A stretch of 64,000 nt of DNA from Betaproteobacteria bacterium (GCA_016703785.1 JADJBM010000030.1:248001-312000); one strand, 5' to 3'. Counted from the first letter of the stretch, positions 44,559-53,802 are shown. Notes: generated by a model not told the origin, from the sequence alone. Numbers and translations: made by a program.

Positions 44559-45338
44559 CTACTTCCCGGGTGGGTTGAGTCTGATCCACTCGACGATGGA
44601 CTGCGTCACGGCCGATTCGATGCCGAGGAACTGATGGTGGCCGCCGCCGCAGGGCGTGCCGCTCCCCCTGCTTCCCCCTTCGACGCCGATGAGTTCAGTC
44701 TTCCTCGATGATTTCAGGGCTGCAAGCAGATCCGGCATGGCCGCGTAGGGCGTAACCTGACAGCCGTCGTTCTTGTGATGGACGAGCAGAACAGGCACCG
44801 TCACCTGGTCGAGCGGCGCATCGGTGACCGGGTGCGCCTGCACCACAGGTCGCTGGGTGACGGACGCGGTGAGGACGATGCCGTCCGGGCCCTTGTCCTT
44901 GAGGCGGGTTGCCACCGACGCTGCGGAAAGTGAGCCGTTGCTGGTGCCGATGGCCCATACCGGAGCATTTGCCTGCTGCCGGAGAAAGGCGATCAGCGCG
45001 GCGACGTCCTGGGCGTGCTCCGGGGTGGCGCGGAATTCGTGCAGGTTGTTCCGGTCCGAGGGAACATCCGGAATGGCGACGCTGACGCCACTGCGGGCGA
45101 AACGCGCGGCGCCCGTGGCCAGAAAGCCCTCGCTTTGCGTCGTGCCATTCGGATAGATGCCGATGGCGCCCGAGCCACCCTGCAGCAGAACCGCGCTGGC
45201 GACGGGATTCTCCGCCTTGGCGTAAATGAAGCGCACCGTCACGCCCGGACGCGTGGGGATATCCCTGACTTCCACTTGCGCCAGTCCGGCAATCGGCCAC
45301 AATGCAAGCAGCAGGAACAGGCGCTGGGTCATTTTCAT
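44559..45338 (-). CDS. Secreted alpha/beta-hydrolase-like protein
   Basis: 259 residues from ATG 45336-45338 (MKMTQRLFLLLALWPIAGLAQ), a signal peptide. The hydrolase fold shows SAVLLQGGSGAIG (oxyanion loop), WAIGTSNGSLSAA (a GTSNGS nucleophile elbow), VPVLLVHHKNDGCQVTP (acid) and CGGGHHQFLG (His). The substrate is unknown. It faces the YajD gene divergently. Confidence 0.8.
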   Translation of the reverse strand: MKMTQRLFLLLALWPIAGLAQVEVRDIPTRPGVTVRFIYAKAENPVASAVLLQGGSGAIGIYPNGTTQSEGFLATGAARFARSGVSVAIPDVPSDRNNLHEFRATPEHAQDVAALIAFLRQQANAPVWAIGTSNGSLSAASVATRLKDKGPDGIVLTASVTQRPVVQAHPVTDAPLDQVTVPVLLVHHKNDGCQVTPYAAMPDLLAALKSSRKTELIGVEGGSRGSGTPCGGGHHQFLGIESAVTQSIVEWIRLNPPGK

Positions 45339-45463
45339 GGCATTCCTGTCATATGCGAAAGAGGCATTATCCGTCATGGCAGGTACCCGTTACGGCCTTT
45401 CTTGGATGCAGGTGGCATTGAGCGCGCCGACCTGCGCAAGCTGACTTTACAATCGCCAACGCC

Positions 45464-45829
45464 ATGAAGCCCACCAATCGTGTCGACCAGGTCGTCCTCG
45501 AAGCGCGCCGCGCGGCAGAACGGCGCGATCTGTCCTACCGCGAGCAGGCACTGAAGATCTATCCGTGGATCTGCGGCCGCTGCACGCGCGAATTCACCCG
45601 CACCAACCTGCGCGAACTGACGGTGCATCACCGCGACCACAACCACGAGAACAATCCGCCCGACGGCAGCAACTGGGAACTGCTCTGCCTCTACTGCCAC
45701 GACAACGAGCACCAGCGGCAGCTGGAGGCGGCGGGCGGCGGCACCGCCCAAGCCGGCAACGGCAGCATCGCCACCCATTCGCCGTTCGCTAACCTGAAGG
45801 CCTTGCTGGACAACAAGCCGAAGAAGTAA
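45464..45829 (+). CDS. yajD: YajD-family HNH nuclease
   Basis: 121 residues. The HNH core is CGRCTREF..LTVHHRDHNHENNPPDGSNWELLCLYCHDNEH with paired zinc-like cysteines. Close to E. coli YajD in size and order. Role in vivo unknown. Confidence 0.9.
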   Translation: MKPTNRVDQVVLEARRAAERRDLSYREQALKIYPWICGRCTREFTRTNLRELTVHHRDHNHENNPPDGSNWELLCLYCHDNEHQRQLEAAGGGTAQAGNGSIATHSPFANLKALLDNKPKK

Positions 45830-45836
45830 CGCCCGG

Positions 45837-47921
45837 CTAGGGCTTGCCGCCCCTGCCGCCCTCGCGTCCCTCATGGCCGCGTTCCTTGCCGTCCTCCCGA
45901 CGCTCGCGCATGCCGTTGTTGCCCTTTTTTTCGTCGCGCTGCGGCTCGACGGCGCGGGGCGGCGGGCCGGCATCCCGCGTCGTGCCGCCCCAGTGCGGTG
46001 GTGCCGCGGCCTGGGCAGGTGCCGGCGCGTGATGTCGCGGTTCCACTGCCGGACGTGGCTCCATCGCCGGACGCGGCATCTCGCGCTCGATCCGTGGCGG
46101 CGGCGCCTGGACCGGCGCGACGACATCCATGCGCTGCGGCGGCGGTGCGACCCGCTCGGATGGGCGTGAGCGCCGCGCGTCTTCGGGCGCGGCCATCGGA
46201 ACGGCGGCCGGCGCCGCTGCTGGAACGACGAGTGGTGCGACGACGTGCGATTCGCGCGGGACAGCCGGCGGCATATTGCGCTGGGGCGGTGCCTGGACAG
46301 GGGCAACCGTATCCAGGCGTTGCGACGGCGGCGCTGCCCGCTCCATCTCGCGCGAACGGGCAGCGCCGAACCGCGCGTCATCAGGAGCGGCCGTCGGCAC
46401 GGCGGGCGAGACGGCCGGCGGCAATGTGGCCGGGGCGACCGGTACGACGGGGGGCGCGACGACGACGCGCGACTGACGCGGCGCAGCCTGTGGCATGTCG
46501 GCCTGCCGCTGCGGGGGAGCGGCATGGCCAAGCACCTGCGTTTCCGGCGCGACGGCGCGCGGGGAAACCCCGCGTTCCTGCGGCACCGGCGCGGGGATCG
46601 GTACATGGGCCACCACCCGCTCGCGCCGCGGCGGCGGCGCAAGCGCCGGCGCCGGCGCCGCGGCGGGCAGCGCGTCGACCGATTGCCCCTGCCCAAAGCG
46701 GTAAGCGTGCCGCGACACGGCGACGCCGCTGGAGACGACCGTGCTCGGCACGACGGTGACGGCATCGCGCTGCGAGCGATGGACGTAGTGCGCCCGATGC
46801 GGCTCGCGCTGCGCCTCCGAGATGCGCGCCACGCTGGCGACGTGGGGCGCATTGATGCGCTGGACGAAGACCGTGCTGGCGGGGAAGGCGGGCACGAAGA
46901 CTTCGCGCGGGCCGAGCGGAAACCAGCCGACCGCCGGCGCCATGCCGACGGAAAACGAGATCTGCCAGCCGGGGCGGCCGACCCAGGCCACCAGGGCCGG
47001 CGCATAGACCGGGCGCGCCACCCTCGGGCCGGGCATCCAGCCCCAGATGCCGCCGACGAAGACCCAGCGGCCGTAGTGGAAGGGCGCGAAGCCCCACGGC
47101 GCCTCGTCGATCCAGGTCCAGCCCCAGGGCCGGACCCAGGCCCAATGGCCGCTGCGGTAAGGCACCCAGCCGGCGGGAACGCTGCGCGGATACCAGACCG
47201 GACCGTACTCCGCCACCTCGCGCCAGTCGCCGTGGCCGTCGAGCTCCTCGTAGCCGGTCATCTCGCGCGACACATAGCGCACGCTGCGGGATTCGTCATC
47301 GCGCCGGTCCCGCGCCAGGCTCCACGCGTCGAACTCGCCCTGCACGGCGGCCGTGATGGCGTAGCCCAGGTTCGCCTCGCCGAAAACCTCCGCCTGCTGG
47401 CCGGCGGCGATGCCGAGGGACAGGCCGGCGCCGGCGAAGGCCGCCGCGCCCTGGAAGACGGCGACCGACATGCTGCCCGGACGCCGGCCGGCCTCGAAGC
47501 GATAGTAGCCGGCCTCGTTGAGGGCAACACTGCCCTGGAGCGTGGTCAGGGTGAATTGCCGCGCCTGTTCAATGTCGCGCACCCGCACGGTGACGGTGCC
47601 GCGCAGCAGGCGCAGCCGCACTTGCTGGTCGTCCAGGGCGCCGAACTCGAGCTGGCTGTCGCCATCCATGCGGATGGACGTGGAGCCGATCCGTACTTCG
47701 GCGCGGGAACCGGTCGTGGCCGTCAAGGTATCACCGCTGGTCACCGGCCAGTTCAGCTGGGCGGCCTGCGGCTCGTCGTAATGGTCGTTGTGGAGAGAGA
47801 CCGGGCCGCCGATGAAGCTGATGCGCCCGACGCGGCCGGGCGGATCGGCCCAGGCCGTTGCCGCGGCCAGCGTGGACACGCAGGCGGCAAGCAGGAACAG
47901 GAAACGCGAGAAAGGCTTCAT
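45837..47921 (-). CDS. Secreted FecR/DUF6600-type protein with Pro/Ala-rich C-terminus
   Basis: 694 residues from the Met of MKPFSRFLFLLAACVSTLAA (signal peptide). The N-terminal 200 residues are FecR-like (PGRVGRISFIGGPVSL, GDTLTATTGSRAEVRIGSTSIRM, LLRGTVTVRVRD). The middle is aromatic, with repeated SGHWAWVRPWGWTWIDEAPWGFAPFHYGRWVFV blocks of the DUF6600 type. The last 300 residues are Pro/Ala/Arg-rich low complexity. Probably periplasmic or outer-surface; function unknown. Confidence 0.8.
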   Translation of the reverse strand: MKPFSRFLFLLAACVSTLAAATAWADPPGRVGRISFIGGPVSLHNDHYDEPQAAQLNWPVTSGDTLTATTGSRAEVRIGSTSIRMDGDSQLEFGALDDQQVRLRLLRGTVTVRVRDIEQARQFTLTTLQGSVALNEAGYYRFEAGRRPGSMSVAVFQGAAAFAGAGLSLGIAAGQQAEVFGEANLGYAITAAVQGEFDAWSLARDRRDDESRSVRYVSREMTGYEELDGHGDWREVAEYGPVWYPRSVPAGWVPYRSGHWAWVRPWGWTWIDEAPWGFAPFHYGRWVFVGGIWGWMPGPRVARPVYAPALVAWVGRPGWQISFSVGMAPAVGWFPLGPREVFVPAFPASTVFVQRINAPHVASVARISEAQREPHRAHYVHRSQRDAVTVVPSTVVSSGVAVSRHAYRFGQGQSVDALPAAAPAPALAPPPRRERVVAHVPIPAPVPQERGVSPRAVAPETQVLGHAAPPQRQADMPQAAPRQSRVVVAPPVVPVAPATLPPAVSPAVPTAAPDDARFGAARSREMERAAPPSQRLDTVAPVQAPPQRNMPPAVPRESHVVAPLVVPAAAPAAVPMAAPEDARRSRPSERVAPPPQRMDVVAPVQAPPPRIEREMPRPAMEPRPAVEPRHHAPAPAQAAAPPHWGGTTRDAGPPPRAVEPQRDEKKGNNGMRERREDGKERGHEGREGGRGGKP

Positions 47922-48094
47922 GGCAGGGCATCCCCGGCACTCCACCGCCGCTGACGGTCAGCGCATGAACGGGGGGCCAATGGGATTAACGTTGCCCCGG
48001 GTCGGGCGATGACCCCTTTTACAAATTGTCACCACTTGGGAGAACCACCGGGAGAAAGACAGGGAGCGCGACAGGGGCCGGTCAAGCCGTTCCG

Positions 48095-49378
48095 TCAGGG
48101 ATACAGCCCGCGCAGCGACCGCGCCTCCAGCACCCGGTTGCAGCCGACAACGAAGGCCGCGGTGCGCAGCGGCAGCGCGCGCGCCTGCGACACCGCCCAG
48201 ATGCCGTTGAAAGCCTCCGACATGATGCGGTCGAGACGCTGATTGATCTCCACCTCGCTCCAGAAGAAGCTGGCCATGTCCTGCACCCACTCGAAGTAGC
48301 TCACGGTGACGCCGCCGGCGTTGGCGATGACGTCGGGCACGACGGTAATGCCGCGCGACTGCAGGATGAGGTCGGCGGCCGGCGTCGTCGGGCCGTTGGC
48401 GCCCTCGACGACGACCTTCGTGCGGATCGCGCCGGCATTGGCCTCGGTGATCTGATTCTCGACGGCGGCAGGAATGAGGAAGTCGCAGCGCACGCGCCAG
48501 AACGCCTCGGCCGACATGGCATCGGCGCCCGGAAAGCCGCGCAGGCTGCCCGCCTGCTCGCGATGGGCGCGGGCCGCGTCCACGTCGATGCCCGCCTCGC
48601 TGTGAATCGCGCCCCCCTCGTCCTGCAGGGCGACGATGTGCGCACCGTTATCCGCGAAGATGCGCGCCGCGGCCTCGCCGACGTTACCGAAGCCCTGCAC
48701 GGCGACGCGCGCACCCTCGATCGGCAAATCCAGCTTGCGCGCCGCCTCGCGCGCGGTGATGAAGACGCCGCGGCCGGTGGCATCGCGCCGGCCCAGGCTG
48801 CCGCCGAGCGAGAGCGGCTTGCCGGTGACGACACCGGTGGCGGTGCGCCCCTGGTTGATGGAGTAGGTGTCCATGATCCACGCCATCACCTGCTCGTTGG
48901 TATTGATGTCGGGCGCCGGGATGTCGCGGTCGGGCCCGAGCACGATATTGAGTTCGCTGGTGTAGCGCCGCGTCAGGCGCTCCAGTTCGGCAAGCGACAG
49001 CTTCTTCGGGTCGACGCGCACGCCGCCCTTGGCGCCGCCGTAGGGCACCTGCACCACGGCATTCTTGATGGTCATCCACGCCGCCAGCGCCATCACCTCG
49101 GACAGCGTGACGTCGGGGTGATAGCGGATGCCGCCCTTGCCCGGCCCGCGCGACAGGTTGTGGTGCACGCGATAGCCCTCGAAGTGGGCGACCTCGCCGC
49201 TGTCGAGCTTGATCGGCACATCGACGATCAGCGAGCGCTTCGGCCGCCGCAGGGTTTCGATCCAGGGCAGGAGCGCGCGATCGAGGTGCGGCGCCACGCG
49301 CTCCACCTGCTCGAGGTAGGTCTCCCACGGACCGACGTTCTCGCGGGAAAGGTAGGACGGCAGATCGGCGTTCGGCAT
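48095..49378 (-). CDS. Glu/Leu/Phe/Val dehydrogenase (glutamate dehydrogenase)
   Basis: 427 residues. GYRVHHNLSRGPGKGGIRYH, VQVPYGGAKGGVRVDP (catalytic Lys), GPDRDIPAPDINTNEQVMAW and the dinucleotide motif VAVQGFGNVGEAAAR are the family hallmarks; the size and the PPGKGG-like loop fit NAD-type glutamate dehydrogenase. Converts glutamate and 2-oxoglutarate plus ammonia. Monocistronic by context. Confidence 0.92.
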   Translation of the reverse strand: MPNADLPSYLSRENVGPWETYLEQVERVAPHLDRALLPWIETLRRPKRSLIVDVPIKLDSGEVAHFEGYRVHHNLSRGPGKGGIRYHPDVTLSEVMALAAWMTIKNAVVQVPYGGAKGGVRVDPKKLSLAELERLTRRYTSELNIVLGPDRDIPAPDINTNEQVMAWIMDTYSINQGRTATGVVTGKPLSLGGSLGRRDATGRGVFITAREAARKLDLPIEGARVAVQGFGNVGEAAARIFADNGAHIVALQDEGGAIHSEAGIDVDAARAHREQAGSLRGFPGADAMSAEAFWRVRCDFLIPAAVENQITEANAGAIRTKVVVEGANGPTTPAADLILQSRGITVVPDVIANAGGVTVSYFEWVQDMASFFWSEVEINQRLDRIMSEAFNGIWAVSQARALPLRTAAFVVGCNRVLEARSLRGLYP

Positions 49379-49486
49379 GGCGGCGCTCCGGTTGGAAAAT
49401 CCTTGCTGGGCAATGCCGTTGCAAATCCGGCTTGCCCGGCACTGAGCGCCGATTGTAGCCGAGTGCCCGTGTCAGGGTCGGCGCCG

Positions 49487-49885
49487 TCAACCGCGTCGAT
49501 GACGCTCGCGCCCGTCGCGGTCGTGCGCACGGTCATCCCGCTCCCACCGCCCAGGCCGCTCGCGCCACTCCTTGCCGTGCTGCTCCCAGCGATGCGGTTC
49601 CCAGCGATGCCCGTGGCGCGGCGCATCCCAGCGGCCAGGCACCCAGTGATGCGCCCTGCCGTTCCAGCCCCAGTAACCGCCGATCCAGATGTAACCCGGT
49701 TGGGGCGCGACGTGCACGACCTCGTATTGTGGCGGGGGTGGCGGCACGACGATGACGTGGTCGTAGCCGCCGTGGCGCACATGGGACGGCGTACTGGCTG
49801 TCACCACGCAACCCGACAGCGCCAGGGACGACAGGGCCGCGGCCAGCAGCACGATGCGATGTGGTCGATGTGTTTTCATGGCCAT
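49487..49885 (-). CDS. YXWGXW-repeat lipoprotein
   Basis: 132 residues. Lipoprotein signal ending ALSGCVVTAS, then a Pro-rich spacer and the aromatic motif YIWIGGYWGWNGRAHHWVPGRWDAPRHGHRW, followed by a highly charged tail. Related to small surface lipoproteins with WxxGxW repeats; function unknown. Two candidate starts, Met1 and Met3. Confidence 0.8.
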   Translation of the reverse strand: MAMKTHRPHRIVLLAAALSSLALSGCVVTASTPSHVRHGGYDHVIVVPPPPPQYEVVHVAPQPGYIWIGGYWGWNGRAHHWVPGRWDAPRHGHRWEPHRWEQHGKEWRERPGRWERDDRAHDRDGRERHRRG

Positions 49886-50005
49886 TCTCCATTCCGTGCC
49901 CGCGCCAAAGGCGGCGCAAGCCTGTAATGGGAATAACGATCGAACGCCGCGAACCGCGACAGCAACAATGTAAGGGTTTGTATCCGGCGTTACAGGCGGG
50001 TTCAG

Positions 50006-51169
50006 CTATTGCGCCGGCCAGAACGGCGTGGCGATGCCCTCGCCCAGATCGGCCTCGGCGAAGCGCCGCCGCAGCTCCAGAAGCTGTTCGATAAGCTGCG
50101 GCTCGGCGCGCGCATAGGCCTCGGCATCGGGCACGCGCTTCACCACCACGCCGAGCAGCTCGGTGATGGCGTTGCCGATGGAATTTTGACTGATGGTGAC
50201 GATCAGCTGGCCGGCATCGTTGCGGTAGATGAGCTGCTTGAAGGCCGGTTGCCAGCGGATGGCGTTGGCGTAGCGCGCGTCCTTGATGCAGCGTTCGCGC
50301 ACCATCTTCGCCGTTCTGATGAAATCGTTGTCGAAGAGCAGCCGCTCCTCGACGAGGGTGGGAAAGTGCAGGTCCGCCAGCATCGGCGCGTTGCGCGTCG
50401 ACACCTGGCTGAAGAAGGTGCGGTAGAAATCGAGGAAGCCCTCCAGCAGCATGTCGTATTCGTGCCAGAAGCGCACTTCGCCGAGGCCGGCGGCGCCGCC
50501 CTTCACCTCCCAGCTCGGCAGGCCCTGCGGATAGCCGGTCAGCGCCAGGCGGCACTCGCCGCGCTCGCACGGCGCCAGCAGCGTGAGGTCAAGGCCGTCG
50601 AAGAAGGCGCGATAGGCCTCGCGCATGTGCGCCTGGAAGAGGGAATGCTGGCCGCCGTCGGTGAGGTTGGGGTTGTCGGGATCGGCCGGGGCAGCGGACG
50701 CCAGGTCATCCTTGTCGAAGACGATGAAGTGGTTGTGCAGCATGCGGATCGACGGCACGCCGGGCGCGGTGAGCGGCCAGGTGGCATCCAGGCTCGCCTC
50801 GCCGGCGAGGACGAGGTGGCGCGCCGGATCCGGGTAGCGCTCCAGCATGAACTCCATGGCGATGCGGTTCATGCGGTTCCACACATGCCGCACCGCCTCC
50901 GGCACCTGCGTGCGCCGCACGGGACGGCCGAGCGGGTCGAGGATGCGCTGCGAGGTGTTGTAGATGATCGAGCCGTCGAAGAGGTTGGAATGGCCGATCG
51001 CCTTGCGGTAGAAGAGCAGGCCTTCCGGATTGGAGAGCAGGCCGTTGTTGTGCTCGAGATCGGCGAGGTTCTCGGCGGAGTTGAAGAACTCGTTGGGTTT
51101 CATGCCCTCCGGCACCTCGAGCGGGATCGGCCGGTAGGGCGTGACGATTTCGCGCGGGGCGGAGGCCAT
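50006..51169 (-). CDS. Conserved-looking protein of unknown function, last gene of the dsr-divergent cluster
   Basis: 387 residues. No recognised domain. Distinct segments: ENLADLEHNNGLLSNPEGLL, RRILDPLGRPVRRT-like arginine patch, PSIRMLHNHFIVFDKDDLAS, GGQHSLFQAHMREAYRAFFDG, ERCIKDARYANAIRW and the ending LGEGIATPFWPAQ. No signal peptide or membrane helix. It follows the TauD-like gene on the same strand across a repeat-filled gap. The tidy ORF and GC3 bias support a real gene. Confidence 0.65.
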   Translation of the reverse strand: MASAPREIVTPYRPIPLEVPEGMKPNEFFNSAENLADLEHNNGLLSNPEGLLFYRKAIGHSNLFDGSIIYNTSQRILDPLGRPVRRTQVPEAVRHVWNRMNRIAMEFMLERYPDPARHLVLAGEASLDATWPLTAPGVPSIRMLHNHFIVFDKDDLASAAPADPDNPNLTDGGQHSLFQAHMREAYRAFFDGLDLTLLAPCERGECRLALTGYPQGLPSWEVKGGAAGLGEVRFWHEYDMLLEGFLDFYRTFFSQVSTRNAPMLADLHFPTLVEERLLFDNDFIRTAKMVRERCIKDARYANAIRWQPAFKQLIYRNDAGQLIVTISQNSIGNAITELLGVVVKRVPDAEAYARAEPQLIEQLLELRRRFAEADLGEGIATPFWPAQ

Positions 51170-51186
51170 GGCGTGTCAGCAATGCG

Positions 51187-51275
51187 CCCCCTCTCCCGCC
51201 TGGGCGGGAGAGGGCTGGGGAGAGGGTGGGCTGTCCGCCAGCCCCTCTCCCTGCCCTCTCCCCGGCGGGGAGAGG
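51187..51275. repeat. Two REP-like palindromes between the unknown gene and the TauD-like gene
   Basis: CCCTCTCCCGCC..GGCGGGAGAGGG at about 51187-51230 and CCCTCTCCC..CGGGGAGAGGG at about 51241-51275. They fill most of the 149-base gap. Confidence 0.88.
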
Positions 51276-51318
51276 GAAAAACACTCGAGCAGTTTGGCCA
51301 AAGACGGACTCATAAAAG

Positions 51319-52227
51319 TCAGTCCGTGGAGGACGGCGCGATTGCGTTGCCATCGACGACACGGTCGAAGTAGCGCGCGCGGTAGAGCAGTCGCTTGCGC
51401 GCGTCGGAATCGGCAAAGGGCGCGCGGTCGTGCAGGACGTTGTTGCACACCAGCCCCATGCCCGGCTCGAGGCGGCCGCGGAAGATCCAGGGCGAGTCGC
51501 CCGCGAGGATGCGCTCCAGCGCCGCCACGGCGCCCTTCGTCGCGGCGTCGTCCTTCCATTCGATGCTGACGGTGCGCGCGGTGTAGCGCATGTGCAGGTG
51601 GCCGTCCGGATAGACGGCGAATACCGGGCCGCCCTGCGTCGCGCGCGCCACCTCGCCCGCTTCCAGGCGCGGCGGAATGGTCATGGCGTCGGGCGCCATG
51701 AGGGCGCGGATGTAGTCGGGATTCTCGTCGCGCAGCAGGATGTAGGCGATCTCGTGGTCCATCAGCTGGTTCTCGCCGCCGGTTTCCGCGCGCTGCACGC
51801 AATGCAGCACCATGCCGTGGATCTGACGGTCGAGCGCGTTGTAGTAGCCGTCGGTGTGCCACTTGATGCCGCGGTCGGTGTAGGGAATGAACTCGGTGCG
51901 CGTGCCGGCGGGCGCCACCGCCAGCGGCGAGATGCCGTCGTCGTCGGCGAGCATGTTGGCGTCGAGATGTTCCAGTCCGAGCTGGCGGCCGAGCAGGCGC
52001 GGGATGTCCTTGTCGGGATCGCTGCCGGTGGGCGAGGTGTAGATCGCCATGTTGGCGACGGCGCAGCGTGCCAGCAACGCCTCGCGCTCGGCGAAAGTCA
52101 GCCGCTGCGGCACGGCGATGTCGACCAGCAGATCGTCCAGCGTGCGCGGATGGGTGGCGAGCTTGCGGTCGCGCCAGGCGGCGTAGGCCGTGGCGTTGTC
52201 GAGATCGAAGTGGGCCGGCGGAATCAT
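51319..52227 (-). CDS. TauD/TfdA-family Fe(II)/2-oxoglutarate dioxygenase
   Basis: 302 residues. The metal triad is visible as IKWHTDGYYN (HxD) and a later His in the VLHDRAPF block; an arginine for 2-oxoglutarate lies in RKRLLYRARYFDR. LVCNNVLHDR and PIYTSPTGSD-like segments fit the family. Members release sulfite from taurine and other sulfonates or hydroxylate other substrates; here the neighbours make a sulfur compound attractive, but no substrate can be assigned. Stop overlaps the next gene's start by 4 bases. Confidence 0.82.
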   Translation of the reverse strand: MIPPAHFDLDNATAYAAWRDRKLATHPRTLDDLLVDIAVPQRLTFAEREALLARCAVANMAIYTSPTGSDPDKDIPRLLGRQLGLEHLDANMLADDDGISPLAVAPAGTRTEFIPYTDRGIKWHTDGYYNALDRQIHGMVLHCVQRAETGGENQLMDHEIAYILLRDENPDYIRALMAPDAMTIPPRLEAGEVARATQGGPVFAVYPDGHLHMRYTARTVSIEWKDDAATKGAVAALERILAGDSPWIFRGRLEPGMGLVCNNVLHDRAPFADSDARKRLLYRARYFDRVVDGNAIAPSSTD

Positions 52228-52847
52228 TCGCCCGACATGCCTTCGCGCTTGCGGCGGACCGGCGCCTCGCTGCCGCCGAAGAGGCCGGCCAGCGTCTTCT
52301 CGAGCGCCTTGACGCCTTCCGGCGTCTCGATCTCCATCACCTGGTCGTACACCCAGTTCTTGTCCTTCTCCGGCATGCTCTCGCGCACGCGCGCGGCGAA
52401 GGCGCGGCGGAAGCCGAAGTCCGGTCCTCCGATTTTGTCACCCCCTTGATCGTAGCCGTATTCCGCGTAGTCGACGCCGGAGGCATTGAAGACCTCGAGG
52501 AAATGCCGCCGGCAGGCGCCCGGCTCGCGCGTCGTGAGCAGCATGTCGGCGTTGTCCTCGATGGCCTCGGCCATGCGCCTGGCCAGGGCCGTGGTGAACT
52601 CGCCGCGCTGCGCCGGTTCCAGCTTGGCGAAGGCGACGCGGTCGGCCAGGTGCGCATGGAAGGCCATCGACTCGCAAACGTAGTCGAAATACGGCTGGCC
52701 GAGGTCAATGTCGAACTTCGCCTCGCGCATGCGCTTGATCGATTCGACGGCGAGTTTCCACGACAGCATGGCGATCACGCCGGCCAGCTCCGCCATCGTG
52801 CGCACGCGCCCGCCGGCGTGGAACTGGCTGCGGATTCTTATTGCCAT
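52224..52847 (-). CDS. Protein of unknown function, coupled to the TauD-like gene
   Basis: 207 residues, mostly helical, no recognised domain. AGGRVRTMAELAGVIAMLSWKLAVESIKRMREA, QPYFDYVCESMAFHAHLADR and TREPGACRRHFLEVFNASGV are the strongest blocks; two Cys and several His could bind a metal. Its TGA overlaps the ATG of the dioxygenase gene (ATGA), which argues for a common task. The start ATG at 52845-52847 has AAAGG from the adjacent repeat. Confidence 0.65.
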   Translation of the reverse strand: MAIRIRSQFHAGGRVRTMAELAGVIAMLSWKLAVESIKRMREAKFDIDLGQPYFDYVCESMAFHAHLADRVAFAKLEPAQRGEFTTALARRMAEAIEDNADMLLTTREPGACRRHFLEVFNASGVDYAEYGYDQGGDKIGGPDFGFRRAFAARVRESMPEKDKNWVYDQVMEIETPEGVKALEKTLAGLFGGSEAPVRRKREGMSGE

Positions 52848-52860
52848 CGAAAATGCAAAC

Positions 52861-52980
52861 CTTTAACCACAGAGGTCACAGAGCACACAGAGAAAGACTT
52901 GAATGTTCAACAACGGAGAGCAGCAAACTCCCGATGTGCTTTCTCTGTGCACTCTGTGTTCTCTGTGGTTCAGGCTCTTC
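52861..52980. repeat. Period-9 CACAGAG inverted repeat, copy 4
   Basis: Arms ACCACAGAGGTCACAGAG and CTCTGTGTTCTCTGTGGTT. It lies between the DsrC-like stop (52984) and the start of the 207-residue gene, whose AAAGG leader is the end of the arm. Confidence 0.9.
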
Positions 52981-52983
52981 ACT

Positions 52984-53349
52984 TCAATGCTCCCCCTTCG
53001 TCCGGCGGATGCCGGCGAGGCGGTTGCCCTGCTTCTGCGGCCCGCCGCGCGGGAAGATCTCGTGCAGGTAATGGTTGCTGCCCTTCTGCGCGCCCCACTT
53101 CTCCGTGAAATGGGTGATCATCACGCGCACCTGCGGCTGCACGCGGTGCTCCTGGTGATAGTCGCGGATGAAGCAGATGACCTGCCAATGCTCGTCGGTC
53201 AGGTCGAGGCCCTCCTCCTGCGCCAGCACGCGGGCGAAATCCTCCGACCAGTCGTCGAGGTTGATCAGGTAACCCTCCGAATCGACCGGGATCTCCCGGC
53301 CTCCCACGCTCATCAGGCGCGCAGTCGTGTCGCGGTAGGCATCTCCCAT
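52984..53349 (-). CDS. DsrC/TusE-like protein without the C-terminal cysteines (RspA type)
   Basis: 121 residues. The DsrC fold is clear: EIPVDSEGYLINLDDWSEDFARVLAQEEG, LTDEHWQVICFIRDYHQEH, RVMITHFTEKWGAQKGS and LHEIFPRGGPQKQGNRLAGIRR. The canonical ending with two cysteines (KIAGLPKPTGCV) is replaced by a basic tail without Cys. Such DsrC relatives have been called RspA, with a proposed regulatory role. It cannot carry the DsrC trisulfide. Confidence 0.85.
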   Translation of the reverse strand: MGDAYRDTTARLMSVGGREIPVDSEGYLINLDDWSEDFARVLAQEEGLDLTDEHWQVICFIRDYHQEHRVQPQVRVMITHFTEKWGAQKGSNHYLHEIFPRGGPQKQGNRLAGIRRTKGEH

Positions 53350-53436
53350 CCTGCTCCTCCATTGGTTGTTGATGACATATTTTTCAGACAGACTGCTGCG
53401 TTGCTGCCTGGGGACTCGCTTTTTTTCGTAGTGTGT

Positions 53437-53769
53437 TCAGTAGCCGCCCTTGCCGAAGGGCTTCGGCAACCCGGCGACCTTCACCGCCTGCTTGGCGGGC
53501 CCATCCTTGGGGAAGAGGTCGTACATGACCTTCGAGTCGGCTTCCGGCATCAGTTCGGCCATGTCCTTCATGAAGTTGCGGAAGCTCGGCGTATGTCCGT
53601 CATCGCGGAATTTGTCGCGCATGTAATTGATGACCTTCCAGTGGTCGTCGGTGAGGGCGAGGCCCTCGGCTTCGGCAATGGCCTGCACCGCCTCATCGCT
53701 GAAATCCGCCTCGAGCAGGTAGCCGTCGGCGTCCACTTCCTTGTCTTCGCCATTGATCATGTAGCCCAT
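53437..53769 (-). CDS. Second DsrC-like protein lacking both redox cysteines
   Basis: 110 residues, no cysteine at all. EVDADGYLLEADFSDEAVQAIAEAEG, LTDDHWKVINYMRDKFRDDG and KQAVKVAGLPKPFGKGGY follow DsrC to the end, with Val and Lys where the carrier protein has its two Cys. AGGAGACGAC precedes the ATG. It lies between the TusA-TusA and RspA-like genes on the same strand. Confidence 0.85.
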   Translation of the reverse strand: MGYMINGEDKEVDADGYLLEADFSDEAVQAIAEAEGLALTDDHWKVINYMRDKFRDDGHTPSFRNFMKDMAELMPEADSKVMYDLFPKDGPAKQAVKVAGLPKPFGKGGY

Positions 53770-53802
53770 CTATGTCGTCTCCTAGTTTGGTCTTGAAGGA
53801 AA

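Noticed and set aside
47995..48022. GGGTC..GACCC followed by CTTTT as a terminator
   Set aside because: The T run is on the plus strand, but the flanking genes are on the minus strand; orientation does not fit.
52861..52980. Possible CRISPR array in the CACAGAG repeats
   Set aside because: The units are 7 bases with 2-base gaps (period 9) arranged as inverted arms, not 25-40-base repeats with unique spacers. No array was found even next to the Cas6-like gene.
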